A stretch of 64,000 bases of DNA from Gordius sp. MW1 (taxonomy: Eukaryota; Nematomorpha; Gordioida; Gordea; Gordiidae): assembly GCA_964036665.1 (NCBI GenBank), contig OZ038533.1, positions 10,872,413 through 10,936,412 of the forward strand, in the 5' to 3' direction. Shown one piece after another: positions 52,421 through 62,356 of this stretch. How positions within the stretch are numbered: the first letter of the stretch is position 1; each line of letters opens with the position of its first letter. The position numbers were made by a program, and so were the translations under genes. The notes under the pieces are model-generated. The model was not told the DNA's origin. It saw only the letters and a list, made by a program, of their open reading frames with translations, and did no database searches.

Positions 52421-53280
52421 GTTTTCAGATTCTCATAAATTTTTACTTGGGATCATAGAAACCACGTCTGAAAACGACAACTTTCATCGGATGAATACGG
52501 TTCAAAGAAAAATATGTGAAAAATTTTAAGGTAAAAATATTTATGTTTTTCAATTCTATGTGAAAGAGCATGAAAAAATATATAAAAGTAAGCCAATTTG
52601 AGAATCCTATTATCCTCGATTGACTTCCGAAAAGAGGTTTTAAGCTGCGAGAACTATCATTTTGACAAAAGACAACGTTTTATTGTTGCGATTAGTTTGT
52701 TGTATCGCAACGTGAGTGCTTAATTTTTGAAAATGGCTCTATGCGATCATGATTTCAAAGTAATAGTTTTCAGATTCTGATAAATTTTTACTTGGGATCA
52801 TAGAAACCACGTCTGAAAACGACAACTTTCATCGGATGAATACGGTTCAAAGAAAAATATGTGAAAAATTTTGAGGTAAAAATATTTGTTTTTTTCGATT
52901 CTATGTGAAAGAGCAAGAAAAAATATATAAAAGTAAGCCAATTTGAGAATCCTATTATCCTCGATTGACTTCCAAAAAGAGGTTTTAAGCTGCGAGAACT
53001 ATCATTTTGACAAAAGACAATGTTTTATTGTTGCGATTAGTTTGTTGAACGTGAGTGCTTAATTTTTGAAAATGGCTCTATGCGATCATGATTTCAAAGT
53101 AATAGTTTTCAGATTCTGATAAATTTTTACTTGGGATCATAGAAACCACGTCTGAAAACGACAACTTTCATCGGATGAATACGGTTCAAAGAAAAATATG
53201 TGAAAAATTTTAAGGTAAAAATATTTATGTTTTTCAATTCTATGTGAAAGAGCATGAAAAAATATATAAAAGTAAGCCAA
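51540..53280. repeat. 1,374-bp four-monomer repeat with stem deletion
   Basis: GAGCAAGAAAAAA (near 51,537 and 52,912) followed by CTTCCAAAAAGAGG, GACAATGTTTT and GTTTGTTGAACGTGAG (51,673 and 53,047) recurs about 1,374 bp apart. In both units the six bases TATCGC are lost from the right arm of the main dyad, so the hairpin cannot form in these two monomers. Type-B copies with TTTATGTTTTTCAATTC follow each unit. Confidence 0.82.
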
Positions 53281-55640
53281 TTTGAGAATCCTATTATCCT
53301 CGATTGACTTCCGAAAAGAGGTTTTAAGCTGCGAGAACTATCATTTTGACAAAAGACAACGTTTTATTGTTGCGATTAGTTTGTTGTATCGCAACGTGAG
53401 TGCTTAATTTTTAAAAATGGCTCTATGCGATCATGATTTCAAAGAAATAGTGTTCAGATTCTGATAAATTTTTACTTGGGATCATAGAAACCACGTCTGA
53501 AAACGACAACTTTCATCGGATGAATACGGTTCAAAGAAAAATATGTGAAAAATTTTGAGGTAAAAATATTTATTTTTTTCAATTCTATGTGAAAGAGCAT
53601 GAAAAAATATATAAAAGTAAGCCAATTTGAGAATCCTATTATCCTCGATTGACTTCCGAAAAGAGGTTTTAAGCTGCGAGAACTATCATTTTGACAAAAG
53701 ACAACGTTTTATTGTTGCGATTAGTTTGTTGTATCGCAACGTGAGTGCTTAATTTTTAAAAATGGCTCTATGCGATCATGATTTCAAAGAAATAGTTTTC
53801 AGATTCTGATAAATTTTTACTTGGGATCATAGAAACCACGTCTGAAAACGACAACTTTCATCGGATGAATACGGTTCAAAGAAAAATATGTGAAAAATTT
53901 TGAGGTAAAAATATTTATTTTTTTCAATTCTATGTGAAAGAGCATGAAAAAATATATAAAAGTAAGCCAATTTGAGAATCCTATTATCCTCGATTGACTT
54001 CCGAAAAGAGGTTTTAAGCTGCGAGAACTATCATTTTGACAAAAGACAACGTTTTATTGTTGCGATTAGTTTGTTGTATCGCAACGTGAGTGCTTAATTT
54101 TTCAAAAATGCACTATGCGGTAATGATTTCAAAGTAATAGTTTTCTGATTCTGATAAATTTTTACTTTTTATCATCGAAACCACGTCTGAAAACGACAAC
54201 TTTCATCGGATGCATACGGTTGAATGAAAAAAATGTGAAAAATTTTGAGGTAAAAATATTTATTTTTTTCAATTCTATGTGAAAGAGCATGAAAAAATAT
54301 ATAAAAGTAAGCCAATTTGAGAATCCTATTATCCTCGATTGACTTCCGAAAAGAGGTTTTAAGCTGCGAGAACTATCATTTTGACAAAAGACAACGTTTT
54401 ATTGTTGCGATTAGTTTGTTGTATCGCAACGTGAGTGCTTAATTTTTGAAAATGGCTCTATGCGATCATGATTTCAAAGTAATAGTTTTCAGATTCTGAT
54501 AAATTTTTACTTGGGATCATAGAAACCACGTCTGAAAACGACAACTTTCATCGGATGAATACGGTTCAAAGAAAAATATGTGAAAAATTTTGAGGTAAAA
54601 ATATTTATGTTTTTCAATTCTATGTGAAAGAGCATGAAAAAATATATAAAAGTAAGCCAATTTGAGAATCCTATTATCCTCGATTGACTTCCGAAAAGAG
54701 GTTTTAAGCTGCGAGAACTATCATTTTGACAAAAGACAACGTTTTATTGTTGCGATTAGTTTGTTGTATCGCAACGTGAATGCTTAATTTTTCAAAAATG
54801 CACTATGCGATCATGATTTCAAAGTAATAGTTTTCTGATTCTGATAAATTTTTACGTTTTATCATCGAAACCACGTCTGAAAACGACAACTTTCATCGGA
54901 TGCATACGGTTGAAACAAAAATATGTGAAAAATTTTGAGGTAAAAATATTTATTTTTTTCAATTCTATGTGAAAGAGCATGAAAAAATATATAAAAGTAA
55001 GCCAATTTGAGAATCCTATTATCCTCGATTGACTTCCGAAAAGAGGTTTTAAGCTGCGAGAACTATCATTTTGACAAAAGACAACGTTATATTGTTGCGA
55101 TTAGTTTGTTGTATCGCAACGTGAGTGCTCAATTTTTCAAAAATGCACTATCCGATCATGATTTCAAAGTAATAGTTTTCAGATTCTGATAAATTTTTAC
55201 TTGGGATCATAGAAACCACGTCTGAAAACGACAACTTTCATCGGATGAATACGGTTCAAAGAAAAATATGTGAAAAATTTTGAGGTAAAAATATTTATTT
55301 TTTTCAATTCTATGTGAAAGAGCATGAAAAAATATATAAAAGTAAGCCAATTTGAGAATCCTATTATCCTCGATTGACTTTCGAAAAGAGGTTTTAAGCT
55401 GCGAGAACTATCATTTTGACAAAAGACAACGTTTTATTGTTGCGATTAGTTTGTTGTGTCGCAACGTGAGTGCTTAATTTTTCAAAAATGCACTATGCGA
55501 TCATGATTTCAAAGTAATAGTTTTCTGATTCTGATAAATTTTCTACTTTTTATCATCGAAACCACGTCTGAAAACGACAACTTTCATCGGATGCATACGG
55601 TTGAAAGAAAAATATGTGAAAAATTTTGAGGTAAAAATAT
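52421..55640. repeat. Type-B-rich and alternating monomers
   Basis: Four to five successive type-B junctions occur between 52.4 and 53.9 kb, the longest B run in the window, then A and B alternate. GAAATAGTGTTCAG at about 53,449 repeats the same change at 49,673 with the following monomers, an offset of 3,776 bp (11 monomers). GCGGTAATGATTTC near 54,117 recurs near 63,742. Only satellite is present. Confidence 0.8.
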
Positions 55641-55757
55641 TTATTTTTTTCGATTCTATGTGAAAGAGCATGAAAAAATATATAAAAGTAAGCCAATTTG
55701 AGAATCCTATTATCCTCGATTGACTTCCGAAAAGAGGTTTTAAGCTGCGAGAACTAT

Positions 55758-57303
55758 CATTTTATTGTTGCGATTAGTTTGTTGTATCGCAACGTGAGTG
55801 CTTAATTTTTAAAAATGGCTCTATGCGATCATGATTTCAAAGAAATAGTTTTCAGATTCTGATAAATTTTTACTTGGGATCAAAGAAACCACGTCTGAAA
55901 ACGACAACTTTCATCGGATGAATACGGTTCAAAGAAAAATATGTGAAAAATTTTGAGGTAAAAAAATTTATTTTTTTCAATTCTATATGAAAGAGCATGA
56001 AAAAATATATAAAAGTAAGCCAATTTGAGAATCCTATTATCCTCGATTGACTTCCGAAAAGAGGTTTTAAGCTGCGAGAACTATCATTTTGACAAAAGAC
56101 AACGTTTTATTGTTGCGATTAGTTTGTTGTATCGCAACGTGAGTGCTTAATTTTTCAAAAATGCACTATGCGATCATGATTTCAAAGTAACAGTTTTCTG
56201 ATTCTGATAAATTTTTACTTTTTATCATCGAAACCACTCTGAAAACGACAACTTTCATCGGATGCATACGGTTGAAAGAAAAATATGTGAAAAATTTTGA
56301 GGTAAAAATATTTATTTTTTTCGATTCTATGTGAAAGAGCATGAAAAAATATATAAAAGTAAGCCAATTTGAGAATCCTATTATCCTCGATTGACTTCCG
56401 AAAAGAGGTTTTAAGCTGCGAGAACTATCATTTTATTGTTGCGATTAGTTTGTTGTATCGCAACGTGAGTGCTTAATTTTTAAAAATGGCTCTATGCGAT
56501 CATGATTTCAAAGAAATAGTTTTCAGATTCTGATAAATTTTTACTTGGGATCAAAGAAACCACGTCTGAAAACGACAACTTTCATCGGATGAATACGGTT
56601 CAAAGAAAAATATGTGAAAAATTTTGAGGTAAAAAAATTTATTTTTTTCAATTCTATATGAAAGAGCATGAAAAAATATATAAAAGTAAGCCAATTTGAG
56701 AATCCTATTATCCTCGATTGACTTCCGAAAAGAGGTTTTAAGCTGCGAGAACTATCATTTTGACAAAAGACAACGTTTTATTGTTGCGATTAGTTTGTTG
56801 TATCGCAACGTGAGTGCTTAATTTTTCAAAAATGCACTATGCGATCATGATTTCAAAGTAACAGTTTTCTGATTCTGATAAATTTTTACTTTTTATCATC
56901 GAAACCACTCTGAAAACGACAACTTTCATCGGATGCATACGGTTGAAAGAAAAATATGTGAAAAATTTTGAGGTAAAAATATTTATTTTTTTCGATTCTA
57001 TGTGAAAGAGCATGAAAAAATATATAAAAGTAAGCCAATTTGAGAATCCTATTATCCTCGATTGACTTCCGAAAAGAGGTTTTAAGCTGCGAGAACTATC
57101 ATTTTATTGTTGCGATTAGTTTGTTGTATCGCAACGTGAGTGCTTAATTTTTAAAAATGGCTCTATGCGATCATGATTTCAAAGAAATAGTTTTCAGATT
57201 CTGATAAATTTTTACTTGGGATCAAAGAAACCACGTCTGAAAACGACAACTTTCATCGGATGAATACGGTTCAAAGAAAAATATGTGAAAAATTTTGAGG
57301 TAA
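55758..57303. repeat. 671-bp A/B dimer repeat, two full units plus a partial third
   Basis: Units start at 55,758, 56,429 and 57,100, exactly 671 bp apart. Each unit is one B and one A monomer, shortened by the 18-bp deletion CATTTTATTGTTG (loss of GACAAAAGACAACGTTTT). Units 1 and 2 look identical by eye, including AATCAAAGAAACC-type and AAAAAAATTTATT changes, AAGTAACAGTTTTC and CCACTCTGAAAA. The third unit loses the AAAAAAATTT variant near 57,303. This is the shortest and apparently youngest higher-order unit in the window. Confidence 0.9.
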
Positions 57304-60300
57304 AAATATTTATTTTTTTCAATTCTATATGAAAGAGCATGAAAAAATATATAAAAGTAAGCACATTTGAGAATCCTATTATCCTTGATTGACTTCCGAA
57401 AAGAGGTTTTAAGCTGCGAGAACTATCATTTTGACAAAAGACAACGTTTTATTGTTGCGATTAGTTTGTTGTATCGCAACGTGAGTGCTTAATTTTTGAA
57501 AATGGCTCTATGCGATCATGATTTCAAAGTAATATTTTTCTGATTCTGATAAATTTTTACTTTTTATCATCGAAATCACGTCTGAAAACGACAACTTTCA
57601 TAGGATGCATACGGTTGAAAGAAAAATATGTGAAAAATTTTGAGGTAAAAATATTAATTTTTTTCGATTCTATGTGAAAGAGCATGAAAAAATATATAAA
57701 AGTAAGAGAATTTGAGAATCCTATTATCCTCGATTGACTTCCGAAAAGAGGTTTTAAGCTGCGAGAACTATCCTTTTGACAAAAGACAACGTTTTATTGT
57801 TGCGATTAGTTTGTTGTATCGCAACGTGAGTGCTTAATTTTTGAAAATGTCTCTATGCGATCATGATTTCAAAGTAATAGTTTTCTGATTCTGATAAATT
57901 TTACTTTTTATCATCGAAACCACGTCTGAAAACGACAACTTTCATCGGATGCATACGGTTGAAAGAAAAATATGTGAAAAATTTTGAGGTAAAAATATTT
58001 ATTTTTTTCTTCTATGTGAAAGAGCATGAAAAAATATATAAAAGTAAGCCAATTTGAGAATCCTATTATCCTCGATTGACTTCCGAAAAGAGGTTTTATG
58101 CGAGAACTATCATTTTGACAAAAGACAACGTTTTATTGTTGCGATTAGTTTGTTGTATCGCAACGTGAGTGCTAAATTTTTCAAAAATGCATTATGCGAT
58201 CATGATTTCAAAGTAATAGTTTTCTGATTCTGATAAATTTTTACTTTTTATCATGGAAACCACATCTGAAAACGACAACTTTCATGGGATGCATACGGTT
58301 GAAAGAAAAATATATGAAAAATTTTGAGGTAAAAATATTTATTTGTCTCGATTCTATGTAAAAGAGCGTAAAAAAATATATAAAAGTAAGCCAATTTGAG
58401 AATCCTATTATCCTCGATTGACTTCCAAAAAGAGGTTTTAAGCTGCGAGAACTATCATTTTGACAAAAGAAAACGTTTTATTGTTGTGATTAGTTTGTTG
58501 TATCGCAACGTGCTTAATTTTTCAAATGCACTATGCGATCATGATTTCAAAGTAATAGTTTTCTGATTCTGATAAATATTTACTTTTTATCATCGAAACC
58601 ACGTCTGAAAACGACAACATTCATCGGATGCATACGGTTGAAAGAAAAATATGTGAAAAATTTTGAGGTAAAAATATTTATTTTTTTCGATTCTATGTGA
58701 AAGAGCATGAAAAAATATATAAAAGTAAGCCAATTTGAGAATCCTATTATCCTCGATTGACTTCCGAAAAGAGGTTTTAAGCTGCGAGAACTATCATTTT
58801 GACAAAAGACAACGTTTTATTGTTGCGATTAGTTTGTTGTATCGCAACGTGACTGCTTAATTTTTGAAAATGGCTCCATGCGATCATGATTTCAAAGTAA
58901 TAGTTTTCAGATTCTGATAAATTTTTACTTGGGATCATAGAAACCACGTCTGAAAACGACAACTTTCATCGGATGAATACGGTTCAAAGAAAAATATGTG
59001 AAAAATTTTGAGGTTAAAAATATTCATTTTTTTCAATTCTATGTGAAAGAGCATGAAAAAATATATAAAAGTAAGCCAATTTGAGAATCCTATTATCCTC
59101 GATTGACTTCCGAAAAGAGGTTTTAAGCTGCGAGAACTATCATTTTGACAAAAGACAACGTTTTATTGTTGCGATTAGTTTGTTGTATCGCAACGTGAAT
59201 GCTTAATTTTTCAAAAATGCACCATGCGATCATGATTTCAAAGTAATAGTTTTCTGATTCTGATAAATTTTTACTTTTTATCATCGAAACCACGTCTGAA
59301 AACGACAACTTTCATCGGATGCATACGGTTGAAAGAAAAACATGTGAAAAATTTTGAGGTAAAAATATTTATTTTTTTCGATTCTATGTGAAAGAGCATG
59401 AAAAAATATATAAAAGTAAGCCAATTTGAGAATCCTATTATCCTCGATTGACTTCCAAAAAGAGGTTTTAAGCTGCGAGAACTATCATTTTGACAAAAGA
59501 CAATGTTTTATTGTTGCGATTAGTTTGTTGTCGCAACGTGAGTGCTTAATTTTTGAAAATGGCTCTATGCGATCATGATTTCAAAGTAATAGTTTTCAGA
59601 TTCTGATAAATTTTTACTTGGGATCATAGAAACCACGTCTGAAAACGACAACTTTAATCGGATGAATACGGTTCAAAGAAAAATAGTGAAAAATTTTGAG
59701 GTAAAAATATTTATGTTTTTCAATTCTATGTGAAAGAGCATGAAAAAATATATAAAAGTAAGCCAATTTGAGAATCCTATTATCCTCGATTGACTTCCGA
59801 AAAGAGGTTTTAAGCTGCGAGAACTATCATTTTGACAAAAGACAACGTTTTATTGTTGCGATTAGTTTGTTGTATCGCAACGTGAATGCTTAATTTTTCA
59901 AAAATGCACTATGCGATCATGATTTCAAAGTAATAGTTTTCTGATTCTGATAAATTTTTACTTTTTATCATCGAAACCACTTCTGAAAACGACAACTTTC
60001 ATCGGATGCATACGGTTGAAAGAAAAATATGTGAAAAATTTTGAGGTAAAAATATTTATTTTTTTCGATTCTATGTGAAAGAGCATGAAAAAATATATAA
60101 AAGTAAGCCAATTTGAGAATCCTATTATCCTCAATTGACTTCCAAAAAGAGGTTTTAAGCTGCGAGAACTATCATTTTGACAAAAGACAACGTTTTATTG
60201 TTGCGATTAGTTTGTTGTATCGAAACGTGAGTGCTTAATTTTTGAAAATGGCTCTATGCGATCATGATTTCAAAGAAATAGTTTTCAGATTCTGATAAAT

Positions 60301-60900
60301 TTTTACTTGAGATCATAGAAACCACGTCTGAAAACGACAACTTTCATCGGATGAATACGGTTCAAAGAAAAATATTTAAAAAATTTTGAGGTAAAAATAT
60401 TTATTTTTTTCGATTCTATGTGAAAGAGCATGAAAAAATATATAAAAGTAAGCCAAGTTGAGAATCCTATTATCCCGATTGACTTCCGAAAAGAGGTTTT
60501 AAGCAGCGAGAACTATCATTTTGACAAAAGACAACGTTTTATTGTTGCGATTAGTTTGTTGTATCGCAACGTGAGTGCTTAATTTTTCAAAAATGCACTA
60601 TGCGATCATGATTATAAAGTAATAGTTTTCTGATTCTGATAAATTTTTACTTTTTATCATCGAAATCACGTCTGAAAACGACAACTTTCATCGGATGCAT
60701 ACGGTTGAAAGAAAAATATGTGAAAAATTTTGAGGTAAAAATATTTATTTTTTTCAATTCTATGTGAAAGAGCATGAAAAAATATATAAAAGTAAGCCAA
60801 TTTGAGAATCCTATTATCCTCGATTGACTTCCGAAAAGAGGTTTTAAGCTGCGAGAACTATCATTTTGACAAAAGACAACGTTTTATTGTTGCGATTAGT
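57304..60900. repeat. Cassette C3 (third copy of the 42.6-kb haplotype)
   Basis: It carries the ordered markers of C1 from CTATCCTTTTGAC (57,770) and TTTTTTCTTCTATG (58,004) through GAGCGTAAAAAA (58,363), CGTGCTTAATTTTTCAAATGC, GTGACTGC, TATTCATTTTTTTC, GTGAATGC and CTTCCAAAAAGAGG (59,450). It then has two extra monomers before GTATCGAAACG (60,220), AAATATTTAAAAAATT (60,374) and CATGATTATAAAG. Private changes are loss of AAGC in GGTTTTATGCGAG (58,096) and GTTGTCGCAACG (59,528). Confidence 0.87.
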
Positions 60901-62304
60901 TTGTTGTATCGCAACGTGAGTGCTTAATTTTTGAAAATGGCTCTATGCGATCATGATTTCAAAGTAATAGTTTTCAGATTCTGATAAATTTTTACTTGGG
61001 ATCATAGAAACCACGTCTGAAAACGACAACTTTCATCGGATGAATACGGTTCAAAGAAAAATATGTGAAAAATTTTGAGGTAAAAATATTTATGTTTTTC
61101 AATTCTATGTGAAAGAGCATGAAAAAATATATAAAAGTAAGCCAATTTGAGAATCCTATTATCCTCGATTGACTTCCGAAAAGAGGTTTTAAGCTGCGAG
61201 AACTATCATTTTGACAAAAGACAACGTTTTATTGTTGCGATTAGTTTGTTGTATCGCAACGTGAGTGCTTAATTTTTCAAAAATGCACTATGCGATCATC
61301 ATTTCAAAGTAATAGTTTTCTGACTCTGATAAATTTTTACTTTTTATCATCGAAACCACGTCTGAAAACGATAACTTTCTTTGGATGCATACGGTTGAAA
61401 GAAAAATATGTGAAAAATTTTGAGGTAAAAACATTTATTTTTTTCGATTCTATGTGAAAGAGCATGAAAAAATATATAAAAGTAAGCCAATTAGAGAATC
61501 CTATTATCCTCGATTGACTTCCGAAAAGAGGTTTTAAGCTGCGAGAACTATCATTTTGACAAAAGACAACGTTTTATTGTTGCGATTAGTTTGTTGTATC
61601 GCAACGTGAGTGCTTAATTTTTCAAAAATGCACTATGCGATCATGATTATAAAGTAATAGTTTTCTGATTCTGATAAATTTTTACTTTTTATCATCGAAA
61701 TCACGTCTGAAAACGACAACTTTCATCGGATGCATACGGTTGAAAGAAAAATATGTGAAAAATTTTGAGGTAAAAATATTTATTTTTTTCGATTCTATGT
61801 GAAAGAGCATGAAAAAATATATAAAAGTAAGCCAATTTGAGAATCCTATTATCCTCGATTGACTTCCGAAAAGAGGTTTTAAGCTGCGAGAACTATCATT
61901 TTGACAAAAGACAACGTTTTATTGTTGCGATTAGTTTGTTGTATCGCAACGTGAGTGCTTAATTTTTGAAAATGGCTCTATGCGATCATGATTTCAAAGT
62001 AATAGTTTTCAGATTCTGATAAATTTTTACTTGGGATCATAGAAACCACGTCTGAAAACGACAACTTTCATCGGATGAATACGGTTCAAAGAAAAATATG
62101 TGAAAAATTTTGAGGTAAAAATATTTATGTTTTTCAATTCTATGTGAAAGAGCATGAAAAAATATATAAAAGTAAGCCAATTTGAGAATCCTATTATCCT
62201 CGATTGACTTCCGAAAAGAGGTTTTAAGCTGCGAGAACTATCATTTTGACAAAAGACAACGTTTTATTGTTGCGATTAGTTTGTTGTATCGCAACGTGAG
62301 TGCT
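60901..62304. repeat. Alternating A/B monomers
   Basis: Four monomers. Type-B copies carry TTTATGTTTTTCAATTC. One type-A copy near 61,370 has CGATAACTTTCTTTGGATGCAT, a private loss of the left dyad arm. CATGATTATAAAG with AAATCACG (61,643) repeats the copy at 60,610. Nothing non-satellite is seen until 62,305. Confidence 0.82.
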
Positions 62305-62356
62305 AATTCTGATATCGAAAACTTTCATAAGGGGCTTATGGTTGAACAAAAAAATT
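62305..62356. other. 52-bp divergent satellite-like tract, unique in the window
   Basis: In order the tract has AATTCTGATA, TCGAAAAC, TTTCAT, a hairpin CATAAG-GGG-CTTATG (62,326-62,340), GGTTGAA and a run of A. The normal monomer has the same order of elements (ATTCTGATA, ATCGAAA, CTTTCAT, ATGCAT, GGTTGAA, A-run) but spread over about 90 bp and with a different palindrome. By eye 10 of the 16 bases across the palindrome region agree with type A. It therefore looks like a shortened, diverged relative of the satellite's dyad region, not random DNA or a transposon end. Its source is not visible in this window. Confidence 0.7.
62326..62340. repeat. Perfect hairpin CATAAG-GGG-CTTATG in the divergent tract
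   Basis: Six perfectly paired bases with a three-base loop, extendable by one G-U pair. It sits where type-A monomers have the ATGCAT-centred dyad, so a palindrome is kept at the equivalent position although the sequence differs. I saw no other copy in the window. Confidence 0.8.

Noticed and set aside
62305..62356. Transposon insertion
   Set aside because: No target-site duplication, terminal repeat or transposase fragment is seen, and the tract has motif order shared with the satellite itself.
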